This document shows positions 40,212 to 50,606 of a stretch of 64,000 nucleotides of DNA, piece by piece. Made by a program: the position numbers and the translations under genes. The DNA is from Paenibacillus sp. FSL R5-0341. Lineage in GTDB: Bacteria; Bacillota; Bacilli; Paenibacillales; Paenibacillaceae. The stretch's first letter is position 1. Every line of letters begins with the position of its first letter. The notes under the pieces were generated by a model. The model had not been told where the DNA came from. It saw nothing but the letters and a program-made list of their open reading frames with translations, and did no database searches. The DNA is taken from the NCBI RefSeq assembly GCF_037975235.1, contig NZ_CP150241.1, positions 930,001 to 994,000 on the forward strand, written 5' to 3'.

Positions 40212-41021
40212 ATGATCTCATTATATGGTGTAAGCAAACGTTATAACGAGCGCGGTTCCCGTGCAGATCAGGGATTCGAAGCATTAAGCTCGGTGTCCCT
40301 CGAAGTGGGACAAGGAGAAATACATGGCATTATCGGATCGAGTGGAGCAGGCAAATCTACACTTCTACGGATGCTCAACGGATTGGAAAAGCCGGATGAT
40401 GGTGAGGTTGTTGTGAATGGGCAGAACCTGACTCAGATGAATGAACAGAGTCTGCGTCAGGCACGAAGATCCATTGGCATGATCTTTCAACACTTCAATC
40501 TTGTCAGTAACCGAACGGTGAGTGGCAATGTCTGCATGCCATTGGAACTCGCGGGTATATCTCGTGCGCAGAGAGTTGAACGTGGACTTGAGGTACTGCG
40601 GTTTGTTGGACTGGAAGACAAGGCAGATCAATATCCTGTTCAGCTTAGCGGGGGACAGAAGCAACGTGTGGCGATTGCAAGAGCACTTGCCAGTCGTCCG
40701 GATGTGCTGCTCTGTGATGAACCGACCTCTTCGCTTGATCCACAGACCACGAACGGTATCCTGGATGTGCTTCGTCACATCAATGAAACGCTGGGCGTGA
40801 CCATTGTCGTAGTGACGCATGAGATGGAAGTGGCTCGTAGACTATGTCATAGGATATCGGTCATGAAGGATGGGCGACTCGTTCGAACGTTGTCTAAAGC
40901 GGAAGTGAGCAGTATCCCTGCTCCACAGCCTGATCTGCTGACCTCCTTGCTTGCGGGTGACGAATACGGGATGACAGGATCGTCTTGGTTACGTCAGGCA
41001 GAACAGGAGGACAAGTCATGA
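40212..41021 (+). CDS. metN: Methionine ABC importer ATPase, short form
   Basis: The 269-residue ATPase has Walker A GSSGAGKST, Q-loop MIFQHFNLVSNRTVSGNV (the FQHFNLL pattern of MetN), signature LSGGQKQRVAIARALA and Walker B LLCDEPTSSLDP. Typical MetN has about 340 residues with a C-terminal NIL/ACT-like domain that binds methionine and inhibits transport. Here the protein ends soon after the ATPase fold, so that regulatory domain is missing. GGGAGG precedes the ATG. No SAM riboswitch or other S-box core is visible in the 130 bp upstream. Confidence 0.88.
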   Translation: MISLYGVSKRYNERGSRADQGFEALSSVSLEVGQGEIHGIIGSSGAGKSTLLRMLNGLEKPDDGEVVVNGQNLTQMNEQSLRQARRSIGMIFQHFNLVSNRTVSGNVCMPLELAGISRAQRVERGLEVLRFVGLEDKADQYPVQLSGGQKQRVAIARALASRPDVLLCDEPTSSLDPQTTNGILDVLRHINETLGVTIVVVTHEMEVARRLCHRISVMKDGRLVRTLSKAEVSSIPAPQPDLLTSLLAGDEYGMTGSSWLRQAEQEDKS

Positions 41022-41689
41022 AGATACCTGAGTCTGTGCTAAAGTATCAGCATGAGATATGGCAGGCGATCGGAGAGACTTTTGTCATGGTAGGCATCTC
41101 CATTGCGGCAGCTGTTCTGATTGGGTTACCTCTGGGTACACTCCTGTACTTATTCCGGAGAGGACAACGGTATCAGAATCAAACGTTGTCCTTTGTACTC
41201 GGTAGTGTCGTCAACATCATTCGTTCGTTTCCGTTCTTACTGCTGGTTGTATTCATGATTCCATTCACACGGATCGTCGTGGGAACGTCCATCGGTACAC
41301 TGGCGGCAACCGTGCCACTCTCGGTCATTGCGATTGCCCTTTACGCGAGACTGGTGGAACAAGCGTTGCTCGATGTACCGCGGGGAGTGGTTGAAGCTGC
41401 TGCTTCCATGGGGGCATCGACGATGCAGCTGGTGGTGAAATTCCTTTACGTGGAGGCACGATCTGGCCTTGTACTGGGAATCACAACAGCTACGATTAGC
41501 TTCATCTCCTACTCAACGGTGATGGGCATTGTAGGAGGTGGCGGGGTTGGCGATTTTGCCATTCGCTACGGTTATCAGCGCTTCGAAACGGAGATTATGG
41601 TATTTACGATCATCATTATGATTATCCTGGTACAGATGATCCAATTCACAGGTAGCAGACTGTCCCACTGGCTGGATCGCAGATCCTGA
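41018..41689 (+). CDS. metI: Methionine ABC importer permease
   Basis: The 223-residue permease has five helices and the MetI landmarks: AIGETFVMVGISIAAAVLIGLPLGTLL, NIIRSFPFLLLVVFMIPFTR, the EAA region GVVEAAASMGASTMQLVVKFLYVEARSGLVLG, and VGGGGVGDFAIRYGYQRFETE. The start overlaps the metN stop (ATGA), with AGGAGG upstream. Confidence 0.95.
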   Translation: MKIPESVLKYQHEIWQAIGETFVMVGISIAAAVLIGLPLGTLLYLFRRGQRYQNQTLSFVLGSVVNIIRSFPFLLLVVFMIPFTRIVVGTSIGTLAATVPLSVIAIALYARLVEQALLDVPRGVVEAAASMGASTMQLVVKFLYVEARSGLVLGITTATISFISYSTVMGIVGGGGVGDFAIRYGYQRFETEIMVFTIIIMIILVQMIQFTGSRLSHWLDRRS

Positions 41690-41753
41690 ACGGTTGGACC
41701 GTGCATTATCACGAATAACCAATACAGATTATACGATGAGGGGTAGACACGAA

Positions 41754-42593
41754 ATGAAAGCAAAAATGATGCTTATGTTGCTCGCAGTGATGCTGGTTGT
41801 AGCTGCTTGCGGACAAAAAGAAGAAACACCTGCGGCAGAAGGAACAAATGAAGATACTCAGGCAGCACAAGAAGTTACGCTGAAAGTAGCCACGTTGATT
41901 CCACCGATGACAGATGTACTGGATATTGTAAAACCGTTATTGAAGGAAGATGGCGTCAACTTGGAAGTTGTCGTGCTGTCCGATAACGTTCAGCCGAATA
42001 CGGCACTCGCGAACAAGGAAGTGGATGCAAACTTCTTCCAGCACGTACCTTACATGACCCAATATAACGAAGCGAACAATGCAAATCTGGTGGCAGTACA
42101 ACCTATCTATAACGCCATTTATGGAGGTTACTCCAAAAAATATAAATCCATTGAGGAATTACCAGAAGGTGCAACGGTCGCGATTGCAAACGATCCGTCC
42201 AACATTGGTCGCTCTCTTGTAATGCTGGAGCAGAACGGACTGATTAAGCTGAAAGAGGGCGTAGGTTTTAACGCCACGCAGGCAGACATCACCGAGAATA
42301 CGAAGAACTTCAAGTTCGAGGAAGTGGACTTGTTGATGCTGGCACGTATGATGGATGATGCTGATCTGGTAGCCATGACTCCGGCATATGCCAGCCCGCT
42401 CGGTCTCACACCGAAAAAGGATGCACTGTTAACTGAGAAAGATGATTCCCACTTTGCTATCACTATGGTTGCTCGTGAGGACAACAAAGACTCCGAAGCT
42501 ATTCAGAAGCTAGCTAAGCGCATGGCGGGTCCAGAGGTCAAAGCCTTCTTCGAAGAGAAGTACGCAGATATTGCTATCCCGGCATTTGAATAG
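41754..42593 (+). CDS. metQ: Methionine-binding lipoprotein
   Basis: The 279-residue NlpA/MetQ-family lipoprotein has lipobox LVVAAC (Cys19), then an acidic linker. The mature start is LKVATLIPPMTDVLDIVKPLLKEDGVNLEVVVLSDNVQPNTALANKEVDANFFQHVPYM, as in MetQ. ATG 41754 was chosen (GAGGGG site, start of the signal peptide) over upstream starts. Confidence 0.93.
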   Translation: MKAKMMLMLLAVMLVVAACGQKEETPAAEGTNEDTQAAQEVTLKVATLIPPMTDVLDIVKPLLKEDGVNLEVVVLSDNVQPNTALANKEVDANFFQHVPYMTQYNEANNANLVAVQPIYNAIYGGYSKKYKSIEELPEGATVAIANDPSNIGRSLVMLEQNGLIKLKEGVGFNATQADITENTKNFKFEEVDLLMLARMMDDADLVAMTPAYASPLGLTPKKDALLTEKDDSHFAITMVAREDNKDSEAIQKLAKRMAGPEVKAFFEEKYADIAIPAFE

Positions 42594-42625
42594 AGAATAT
42601 GTAGTCCAAATGTGAACACCCTGTG

Positions 42626-42659
42626 AGATCTGAGCGATAACGCTTGGGTCTTTTTTTTA
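42626..42659 (+). terminator. Terminator after metQ
   Basis: GATCTGAGCG pairs with CGCTTGGGTC (two wobbles) around ATAA, followed by eight T. Confidence 0.85.
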
Positions 42660-42950
42660 TGGAATCCGCTAGGCTATTAATAAGTGTTTAGAAACTTAAC
42701 AATTTGGTCATACCGCTGATTTACTTTATTTAATAGTTTTTTCGTATAATTTGTTTGAAAGTAGTTCTTTAGGATTATAAATTAAGAGATTCAAGTGATT
42801 TATTTGGTGCGAAAAATGTCTTTTGCGAGAGGTAAGACCTAGTTTTTAATATCTTGAGTTTAATATCTTGAGGAAGAGGAAAGTTGACCTGCACTTTATG
42901 AGAGCTAGATCAAGCAGAACTATAAATTAATCTGGAAGAGGTAGAGAAAT
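42660..42950 (+). other. Leader and promoter region before the chemoreceptor gene
   Basis: AT-rich, no gene. A TATAAT at 42745-42750 is a possible -10 with a poor -35. A perfect tandem duplication of TTTAATATCTTGAG lies at 42845-42858 and 42859-42872. The ribosome binding site GAAGAGGTAGAG precedes the TTG start. Confidence 0.45.
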
Positions 42951-44948
42951 TTGTCCCGAAAAAATAGAAAATCGACCTGGTTCAACAAGATGCATAAGAA
43001 CTTTAAAACGAAGCTGGTGGTGTCCTTTATTGCGTTCTTGGCCATTCCTTCGTTAAGTATTGGCGTTTTATCGTATAGCAGTGCGAAGGATGAAGTGGAG
43101 AAACAAATTTTACATAGTGCGATGGAAAACGTGAACCTTGCCAGTGCAACCATTGATCTTTCGATCAATGCCAAGCGCAATCACATTCAATACTATGCGA
43201 GTACACTGGCACAGGAATTGCGTCAAGAAGATGCCGAGGTTCAGGTCGTGAATGAATTGAAGGGGTACGCTGCGCAGAACACCGATATCATCACCATAGG
43301 TGTGGGAACGGAAGCGGGTGTGTATCTGATGTCCTCCGATGCGGAGATGCCCAAAGATTACGATCCGCGAGTAAGACCGTGGTATACGGAAGCGATGGGA
43401 GATCCGGAACAGGTGATTGTTACAGATCCTTATATTTCTGCCGAGACGAATGAGATCACCATTACGATTGCCAAGGCACTGAATGATCAATCGGGCGTGG
43501 TCCAACTGGATCTCGATCTGTCCAATATCAGTACCTTGGTGAGCGGCATTAAAGTAGGGGAACAAGGTTATCTAATTCTGCTGGATGCCAGCGAAAAGTA
43601 TATCTATCATCCGACGGTACAACCCGGTACAGATGCAACAGAAGATTTTTGGACACAGGTGTATACGAATGAATCTGGAAATTTCAACTATACCTTTGAT
43701 CAGGCTGATAAAGTCATGTATTATGCTACGAATGCATCCACGGGATGGAAGGTCGCTGGCACCATGTTCTCTTCTGAAGTTGAGGATGCGGCTGCGCCTA
43801 TCCTGAATCGAATGATCATCGTCATTGTGTCTTGCCTCGTCGTGGGTATTTTGATTATCTGGCTGGTGATGCGATCTATCATTAAACCGATCCGTCAGTT
43901 AAAGGACCAGGCGATTCAGGTGAGCGAAGGGGATCTAACCCAAACGATTACTTCCACAAGCCATGATGAAATTGGTGAACTGAGTGATGCGTTTGGCAAA
44001 ATGCAGCATAATCTGCGTGTGTTGATACAGAATGTGGAGAACAGCGCCAGTCAGGTGGTCATCTCATCGGATGAAATGACTCAGAGTGCGGAATCAACCA
44101 GTGCAGCCAGTGAACAGGTAGCGCGAGCCATTCAGGAAATTGCGAGTGGTGCGGAGAAGCAGACCCAAGGTATTGACCATAACCATCAGGCCATGAATGA
44201 AATTACGATCGGAATTACACGAATAGCCGAACGTTCCATACAAGTTGCTGATTTGGCAAAACATACAACCGTACAAGCGGAAGAAGGCGGCAACACCGTC
44301 AAGCAGACGGTGGGTCAGATGCACTCGATTCAAGAAACGGTAGCACAGACGAATCAGATCATTCAGGCTTTATATGAACGATCACACCAAATTTCAGCGA
44401 TCACGGAGTTAATCGGAAGTATAGCCAAACAGACCAACCTGCTCGCGCTGAATGCCTCCATCGAAGCTGCTCGTGCAGGTACGCATGGGAATGGATTCGC
44501 TGTTGTGGCAGCAGAGGTCCGGAACCTAGCAGAGCAATCTGGGCAGTCCGTCAATGAAATTACCGTGCTGACTACGGCAGTACAGGAAGACATGGCCGCT
44601 TCCGTTCGCATGATGGAGAAAGTGACCACAGAGGTTGGAGAGGGCATGGAAATCTCTACAGAGGCGATTCGGAAGTTTGAACGTATTCTGGATAGTATGC
44701 GGGAAACGACACCCCAGATTGAAGAGATTGCAGCTACTTCTCAAGAGATCACAGCAGGTGTTCAGGAAGTATCTGCTGTGTCCAATGAGCTGGCAGGCAT
44801 TGCTTCAGGCAACGCCGCGGCATCCGAAGAAGTGGCTGCTTCCTCAGAGGAGCAACTGGCAGCAATGGAGCAGATTTCTGCCTCGGCTCGGGGCCTTTCT
44901 TCCATGGCTGAAGAGCTGCAACGCCTCATTAGACAGTTTAAATATTAA
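42951..44948 (+). CDS. Methyl-accepting chemotaxis protein
   Basis: The 665-residue receptor has TM1 ([22 protein letters not shown]), an extracellular dCache-type sensor (about 45-280; [35 protein letters not shown] is the typical PAS-like repeat), TM2 ([20 protein letters not shown]), HAMP ([23 protein letters not shown]) and the signalling domain with hairpin [40 protein letters not shown]. The start is TTG, supported by a ribosome binding site; ATG 42990 lacks one. The ligand is unknown. Confidence 0.93.
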   Translation: MSRKNRKSTWFNKMHKNFKTKLVVSFIAFLAIPSLSIGVLSYSSAKDEVEKQILHSAMENVNLASATIDLSINAKRNHIQYYASTLAQELRQEDAEVQVVNELKGYAAQNTDIITIGVGTEAGVYLMSSDAEMPKDYDPRVRPWYTEAMGDPEQVIVTDPYISAETNEITITIAKALNDQSGVVQLDLDLSNISTLVSGIKVGEQGYLILLDASEKYIYHPTVQPGTDATEDFWTQVYTNESGNFNYTFDQADKVMYYATNASTGWKVAGTMFSSEVEDAAAPILNRMIIVIVSCLVVGILIIWLVMRSIIKPIRQLKDQAIQVSEGDLTQTITSTSHDEIGELSDAFGKMQHNLRVLIQNVENSASQVVISSDEMTQSAESTSAASEQVARAIQEIASGAEKQTQGIDHNHQAMNEITIGITRIAERSIQVADLAKHTTVQAEEGGNTVKQTVGQMHSIQETVAQTNQIIQALYERSHQISAITELIGSIAKQTNLLALNASIEAARAGTHGNGFAVVAAEVRNLAEQSGQSVNEITVLTTAVQEDMAASVRMMEKVTTEVGEGMEISTEAIRKFERILDSMRETTPQIEEIAATSQEITAGVQEVSAVSNELAGIASGNAAASEEVAASSEEQLAAMEQISASARGLSSMAEELQRLIRQFKY

Positions 44949-45028
44949 ACGGGCATGTAGCAGCAGTATCAGAGAGTATCACACAGGGATGGCATCACAT
45001 CATGTTTCATCAGAGGGAGTGGATAACC

Positions 45029-45334
45029 ATGCAACTAGAACTCAGAGCCTTCTTACTGCTAACGGATGCGGTTATGATTACAGATGAGGATGGTGTGATC
45101 CTTGATGTGAATTCCGTCTATGTCACTAAAACGGGGTTCTCACGGGAACATATGGTAGGTCAGCCTGCTCGATTGTTAATGGATACCCACTGGAGAGGCA
45201 ACCAGACCTGGTCTGGCGTAGCCAAACTGATGAAGGCTAATCAGGAAGTGTGGGATGCCCAAGTCACGATTACATCGGTACATCTGGATGATTCTCTCTT
45301 TTATATCAGTATATTTAATGATGAAATCTCATAA
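45029..45334 (+). CDS. Small stand-alone PAS-domain protein
   Basis: The 101-residue protein is almost only a PAS domain: AFLLLTDAVMITDEDGVILDVNSVYVTKTGFSREHMVGQPARLL, then VWDAQVTITSVHLDDSLFYISIFNDEIS. No output domain is present. It lies 80 bp after the chemoreceptor gene and before the hybrid kinase, and may be a fragment or a sensory partner. ATG 45029 (GAGGGAG upstream) was preferred to ATG 45002. Confidence 0.6.
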   Translation: MQLELRAFLLLTDAVMITDEDGVILDVNSVYVTKTGFSREHMVGQPARLLMDTHWRGNQTWSGVAKLMKANQEVWDAQVTITSVHLDDSLFYISIFNDEIS

Positions 45335-45512
45335 AAAAAATCGTTGTTTTGCGATAAGTGTATGTTAGCTGAAAGGGTCTGTTACTTTCAAAAAAAAGGT
45401 CAATATCGTCAATTGAATAAGGGAGCCTGGCATACTATGATCTGTATACTGGGGAACTGCGACCGTGAATCTGGCAACATTCATTGAATGCAAGAATTCC
45501 TGAATTCGTATT

Positions 45513-48500
45513 GTGGACGGTGACCATTTGCTACGCGATCTTGTATTAAATTTCACGCTGATTTTGATCTTTGTTTTCCTGATTCATCACTATCTGAACC
45601 AAACAAATGCAACGCGCACGTCTTCCATTACGACTCGAGTGATTATTGGCATTGCACTGAGCATGTTGGGTACAGCCTTATATTATTTCTCCATTGTACT
45701 AAGTGATGGTACCATGTTGAATTTCCGGGCCAGTGTGTATCTGCTCGCCTCTTATTTTGGTGGGAGTGCCTCCACATTCGTTACTTTTGCATTCATGTGG
45801 ATTTTTCGAATTAATATGGGGCGTAATCCCTTGTTGGAGAACTGGCAGTATGCGTTATTAGAGTTGTTCTTTGTTGTAGCCATATGCCTGATCTTCAAGT
45901 ACGTCAGGGGATTTATGCAGAAGTGGTTGTTCGGATCGTTACTGCTGATTACTGTATATGAGTTGATTGTACTTAAGACATATTCTCCTTCTCTACTAGT
46001 GATGGGGATGATTCTCCTTTTTCAATGTATCTGCTTTTTGGCGATTGTACTATTCCTGTATTATCTGAACCAAAATCATCGATATAGGCGATTGGTCATT
46101 CAAAGGGATCGGGAAATGCTGGAGATGCTTCGTATGCAGCCCGGGTTTACGTTTAAAATCCATAAACAGAACGGGAAATTCGAATACCTTCTGCTTGAAG
46201 GAGAGATGCTCGCCCGGTTGGGTTTGGATATGAGCAGTCTGAAGCATGATTACAAGTTGGGCACCCTGAACATTTTACCTAAAGAGAAGGTTGAGTTTCT
46301 ACGAAAGCAGTTTAATCGAGCATGGGAAGGGGAATCTTTTTTTTACGAGATTGAGCATGAAGGTTACTATTCACTGGTGAAAGTTCGCCCTCTGCGAGAA
46401 GATGGTGTAGTGAAGTATGTCGTGGGATATGGACTTGATATTACGGAGCACAGAGCAGTTAAACGAAGAATTCAAGAGAGTGAAGAGCGATATCGAACAC
46501 TTGAGCGAGTGTCGGCAGACTGGTTTGTCGGTATGGATAGCAACAGGTGTATTGTGTCGGTTAATCAGAAATTTCTGGATGTTCTCGGTCTCGACAGGCA
46601 CCAAGTGATCGGACGTCAGCTTGAAGAAATGTTGTTCATTGAGCAGTTGGAGCACTGGTTGTTGATTTTCCAAAAAGCCTTACACCATAATATAGTCCAG
46701 GAGACGGAATTGAGTTTGATTATTGGAGAAGGTCATGAGCAGCATGTGCGGGTTCACCTATACCCGGATAAAGCGCTTAACTCAAGTGAGAAAATTAAGG
46801 CGGTTATTCATGATATTTCGGAACAGTATAAACGTGTTAAGGCCGACAAAGCGAACCAGGCGAAAAGTGAGTTTCTTGCCTTTATGAGTCACGAGATTCG
46901 TACCCCACTGAGCGGTATTATCAGCTTTTCGTTGTTGCTTCAACGGACAGATCTATCCCCACAGCAATTGGATTATTTGAGTAAAATCAATGCGTCCTCC
47001 CAAACCCTGCTTACTCTCGTGAATGATATTCTTGATTTTTCAAAAATTGAGGCAGGTAAGCTGACTTTGGAGAAGGTTTCTTTTTCACCAGAGGATGTAT
47101 TCAAGCGTGTGGCAGATCAGATCGGTGTGGCCATCGGGCACAAAGACATCGAAGTGATCTTTACGACCGATTCCGATCTGCCGTTAACGGTGATTGGTGA
47201 TCCGTTCCGACTTGAACAGGTGTTATTGAATCTGCTGAGTAATGCGATTAAATTTACGGAGCATGGATATGTCACATTGCGGGCAGAGGTGCTTTCATTG
47301 GAAGCGGAGCAAGTTCAGGTCCGTTTTGAGGTAGAGGATACGGGGATTGGAATCTCACCTGAACAACTGGAACGGCTTTTTGTCCCGTTTACTCAAGCGG
47401 AACCTTCGACGTATCGAACATATGGTGGTTCTGGACTTGGGCTGGTGATCTGTTATCTTCTGGTGACCTCCTTGGGAGGAAACTTGCGTGTGGATAGTGT
47501 GCTGGGAGAGTACAGTCTGTTTTCGTTCGATTTGATATTTGAACTTGCAGATACGGAAGAAGAGAGTTCATTTCTGCAAACATTCCCTTTGCTATATTGT
47601 GTGAATGATGTGGTTATCATTGAAGAGGATGAACGGATGGGCGAAAGCCTGAAGCAGATGCTCTACTCATTCGGGATGAAGCCAACGCTGTATCCTTCCT
47701 TGAACCATATGATGGAGAGCGATTGGTGTGTACCTCATGCAGATGGGGCAAGTTCCCTGTTAATAATGATGGATATGGATGCAGAGGACACCGTCAACGG
47801 GTCGTCATGGGACAATTTCATGAAACGATTGAATCGAACCCAATTTCAAATGGTGGGTTATACCCATGCTTTTAGTGAAAATGCCCTATGGAGTGAGGAG
47901 AGATCCTTTCGCCCGGATATCATGATGATCAAACCGATTACACGTCTGGGGTTGTTCGAAGTTTTACTTGCACTTCAAGGTGAAGGACCACTGGAGAACC
48001 ATCGGAGGGTAGAAGGCGATGAACCCTATTTGCTTAAATCCAAAGGCCACATTTTGATCGCTGAGGACCAAGAAATCAATCAACTGGTTATTCGAGCGAT
48101 GCTGGAACATATGGGATTCGAGGTGACGCTGGCAGACAGTGGCACAGAGGTTTTGAAGAAATTGGGTGAACAAACATGGGAATTGATTCTAATGGATATG
48201 TACATGCCCGAAATGAATGGAATTGATGCAACGCGACACATTCGCAAGATGAGGCAATATGATCGTACGCCCATTATCGCGCTAACTGCGAATAGTCTAC
48301 AAATAGATCATGAGACTTGCTTTGAGGTTGGTATGAATGCCATCCTGACCAAACCGATTCATGAACAACAGATGACAGATACATTGGAAACATGGATTGA
48401 TGTGAAAGGCATGCGAGAGATCAGCGGAATTGATGCAGATAAGGCGATTAGGCAGATGGACGGCAAGCCGCATATTCTGCAATATGCGCTCACGAAATTC

Positions 48501-48752
48501 AGAATGGAGTATGGCCCGTTTCAGAAAAAACTGACGATTAAGCTTCAGCAGCAGCAGATTGCTGCTGTGATCCGCAGCGTTCATTCACTCCGAGGCGTAG
48601 CTGCCAATCTGCATGCAGTGGACCTGTTACGTCCGGTTCTTCAACTTGAATCGCTCTTGTCCCGTCCGTTATTCGAAGAAGAGGAACTGAATTCGATATT
48701 GGAGAAGGTGCAACAGGAGATTGATAGAATTACCGAGTCTCTGCCATGGTGA
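45513..48752 (+). CDS. Hybrid sensor histidine kinase with receiver and HPt domains
   Basis: The 1079-residue protein has an N-terminal membrane sensor of about six helices (residues 10-205, resembling the 5TM-LYT type) and two PAS domains (about 210-330 and 330-445). These are followed by HisKA with [12 protein letters not shown] (His460), HATPase ([19 protein letters not shown]), a diverged receiver-like segment (about 690-830), a true receiver with [11 protein letters not shown] (Asp895) and LTKPI, and a C-terminal HPt domain with [14 protein letters not shown] (His1024). It forms a full phosphorelay in one chain. The start is uncertain: GTG 45513 has no good binding site, TTG 45528 is an alternative. 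The convergent OmpR-type regulator could be a partner, though relays of this kind often signal to other proteins. Confidence 0.9.
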   Translation: MDGDHLLRDLVLNFTLILIFVFLIHHYLNQTNATRTSSITTRVIIGIALSMLGTALYYFSIVLSDGTMLNFRASVYLLASYFGGSASTFVTFAFMWIFRINMGRNPLLENWQYALLELFFVVAICLIFKYVRGFMQKWLFGSLLLITVYELIVLKTYSPSLLVMGMILLFQCICFLAIVLFLYYLNQNHRYRRLVIQRDREMLEMLRMQPGFTFKIHKQNGKFEYLLLEGEMLARLGLDMSSLKHDYKLGTLNILPKEKVEFLRKQFNRAWEGESFFYEIEHEGYYSLVKVRPLREDGVVKYVVGYGLDITEHRAVKRRIQESEERYRTLERVSADWFVGMDSNRCIVSVNQKFLDVLGLDRHQVIGRQLEEMLFIEQLEHWLLIFQKALHHNIVQETELSLIIGEGHEQHVRVHLYPDKALNSSEKIKAVIHDISEQYKRVKADKANQAKSEFLAFMSHEIRTPLSGIISFSLLLQRTDLSPQQLDYLSKINASSQTLLTLVNDILDFSKIEAGKLTLEKVSFSPEDVFKRVADQIGVAIGHKDIEVIFTTDSDLPLTVIGDPFRLEQVLLNLLSNAIKFTEHGYVTLRAEVLSLEAEQVQVRFEVEDTGIGISPEQLERLFVPFTQAEPSTYRTYGGSGLGLVICYLLVTSLGGNLRVDSVLGEYSLFSFDLIFELADTEEESSFLQTFPLLYCVNDVVIIEEDERMGESLKQMLYSFGMKPTLYPSLNHMMESDWCVPHADGASSLLIMMDMDAEDTVNGSSWDNFMKRLNRTQFQMVGYTHAFSENALWSEERSFRPDIMMIKPITRLGLFEVLLALQGEGPLENHRRVEGDEPYLLKSKGHILIAEDQEINQLVIRAMLEHMGFEVTLADSGTEVLKKLGEQTWELILMDMYMPEMNGIDATRHIRKMRQYDRTPIIALTANSLQIDHETCFEVGMNAILTKPIHEQQMTDTLETWIDVKGMREISGIDADKAIRQMDGKPHILQYALTKFRMEYGPFQKKLTIKLQQQQIAAVIRSVHSLRGVAANLHAVDLLRPVLQLESLLSRPLFEEEELNSILEKVQQEIDRITESLPW

Positions 48753-48778
48753 CCGAGCTGAATGAAGCTGTGTTGTTT

Positions 48779-49453
48779 CTAAGGTGTGAACTTATATCCG
48801 ACCCCCCAGATGGTTTGAATATATTGGGGGTTTTTCGGGTTGTCCTCAATTTTTTTGCGAAGCTTGGTAATGTGCACATCTATGGTGCGGTCATTAATAT
48901 AGGCATCAATACCACGAATGGCTTCAATCAGGGCATAACGACTGTAGACCTTGCCCGGATTGAGGACAAATAGCTTCATGATTTCAAATTCGGAAAACGT
49001 CATTTCCACTCGCTGGTTATTCAACAGTACGGTTCTGCGGGCCAGGTCGAGAGATATTCCGCTTTCCTGTTCAGTGACAACAGAGTTGTTCAATATGGAG
49101 TAGCGACGTAATACAGCCTCAATACGAGCCTTCAGTTCCTGCATGCTGAAAGGTTTGCATACATAGTCATCAGCCCCGTCTGTTAATGATCGAATCCGCT
49201 CCGCAACCTCGGTTAACGAAGAGATGACGATGATGGGGATTGCCGTATGTTGGCGCATAAGAGAGCAAGGATTTTTATCTCCCGAATCAGGGAGCATCAA
49301 GTCAAGAAGCAGGATATCAGGCCGCGCTTGAAGCTGTAGAAGACCATCTCTTGCGTTATCGACACGGATAACATCATACCCTTCACCTTGCAAATACAGG
49401 GATAACGTATCACCTAACATGTTGTCGTCCTCTATGATAAGCACTTTGGTCAT
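48779..49453 (-). CDS. OmpR-family response regulator
   Basis: The 224-residue regulator has a receiver (EDD at the N-terminus, phospho-Asp in DILLLDLMLPDSGD, Lys in CKPFS) and a C-terminal winged helix (LDLARRTVLLNNQRVEMTFSEFEIMKLFV through RTIDVHITKLRKKIEDNPKNPQYIQTIWGVGYKF). ATG 49453 was chosen for AAAGGA before it. There is no adjacent classical kinase, so it is an orphan or is served by the convergent hybrid kinase. Confidence 0.93.
   Translation of the reverse strand: MTKVLIIEDDNMLGDTLSLYLQGEGYDVIRVDNARDGLLQLQARPDILLLDLMLPDSGDKNPCSLMRQHTAIPIIVISSLTEVAERIRSLTDGADDYVCKPFSMQELKARIEAVLRRYSILNNSVVTEQESGISLDLARRTVLLNNQRVEMTFSEFEIMKLFVLNPGKVYSRYALIEAIRGIDAYINDRTIDVHITKLRKKIEDNPKNPQYIQTIWGVGYKFTP
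48801..48834 (+). terminator. Terminator of the hybrid kinase gene, inside the opposite gene
   Basis: CCCCCA pairs with TGGGGG, followed by TTTTT. It lies within the last codons of the convergent response-regulator gene (encoding the WGVGYKF end). Confidence 0.55.
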
Positions 49454-49622
49454 GATATTCCTTTCTGAATCCACTTCGTGTAGAAGAACTAAGATCCATG
49501 GGTTAGCTTAATATACCTGATAATGTATACCCTGATAATTAAATCACGCAACAGGGGGAGGTCAAGATTCCAACATGACTCGCCAAGAAGGGAGAGACTC
49601 CGATTCTATACTTGCCAAGATA

Positions 49623-50468
49623 TCAGTTAGCTTCACGCTCAATCAGGCGCATCAGTTTGCGCTCGGTAGCGGTCTCTGGTGCCGGCGTGTATACACTGCA
49701 TCGCAGATCGGAGCTGCCTTGAACCTGCAACGAGGTCAGATCAAACAACATTTTGCCTGCTTTGGCATGTCTGAACTCGATTAATACATCCGGGGCACTG
49801 CTGACACTGCTCTGTTTCCAGAGGGTATGAAAATCGGGATGTCTGTTCATCATGTCATCCAGAAATAAATTATACCATTCATCATCGACATACTGACCAT
49901 AATAAGCACGAAAAATCGCCAGAAATCCGCTAACAAAATCCTCCCAGTTCACCGCGAGCCTGCGAAACTCCTTTCGATCAAATAACAGACTGATCATATT
50001 CCGCTGTTCGAGGGGAATCTGTTCAAAATCCATAAAAACATGCCGGGCTGCATCATTCCAGCCGACAATGTAACAGCGTCGATCCGAGATCACGGTAGGG
50101 CAGTGGTGAAGTTCTTGCAAGATTTTCTGCAGGGAAGGGTGCAGTTGAACAGGTTCTTCTTCCAGCGTGGGTAGCTCCGAGTGATGTTCCATCGCGAGCG
50201 AAAACAGATATTTTCGTTCATCTGCAGTAAGCTTTAGTGCTGAAGCAATGTTATCCAACACGGAATGGGATACCTGAATATCCCGACCTTGCTCCAGCCA
50301 GGTATACCACGTTGTACTTACTCCTGCCAGTTGGGAGACTTCTTCTCTCCTCAGCCCAGGCGTTCTGCGCCGACTTCCAGTAGGTAAACCAACCGATTCG
50401 GGTGAAATTTTGGAACGCTGTGTTTTCAGAAAAGTAGATAGGGCCTGTAGCCTGACATCGTAGTTCAA
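49623..50468 (-). CDS. XRE-family regulator with MmyB-like ligand domain
   Basis: The N-terminal helix-turn-helix (LPTGSRRRTPGLRREEVSQLAGVSTTWYTWLEQGRDIQVSHSVLDNIASALKLTADERKYLFSLA) and the C-terminal domain (WNDAARHVFMDFEQIPLEQRNMISLLF ... DVLIEFRHAKAGKMLFDLTSLQVQGSSDLRCSVYTPAPET) are the MmyB/YtcD-like arrangement, where the second domain may bind a fatty-acid-like ligand. It is divergent from the fabF-like gene. TTG 50468 has GAAGGTG five bases upstream; ATG 50489 is the alternative. Confidence 0.88.
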   Translation of the reverse strand: MNYDVRLQALSTFLKTQRSKISPESVGLPTGSRRRTPGLRREEVSQLAGVSTTWYTWLEQGRDIQVSHSVLDNIASALKLTADERKYLFSLAMEHHSELPTLEEEPVQLHPSLQKILQELHHCPTVISDRRCYIVGWNDAARHVFMDFEQIPLEQRNMISLLFDRKEFRRLAVNWEDFVSGFLAIFRAYYGQYVDDEWYNLFLDDMMNRHPDFHTLWKQSSVSSAPDVLIEFRHAKAGKMLFDLTSLQVQGSSDLRCSVYTPAPETATERKLMRLIEREAN

Positions 50469-50606
50469 TCCATCACCTTCGATCCTCATTATCATGGTAG
50501 TCATTATACTATTATAATTGACAACTTGTAATAGGATATTCAAAAGTGCACTATTAGTGGCAGAGCATAAGAATAAGGTATATAACAGCGCTGAAGGAGG
50601 ATGGAT

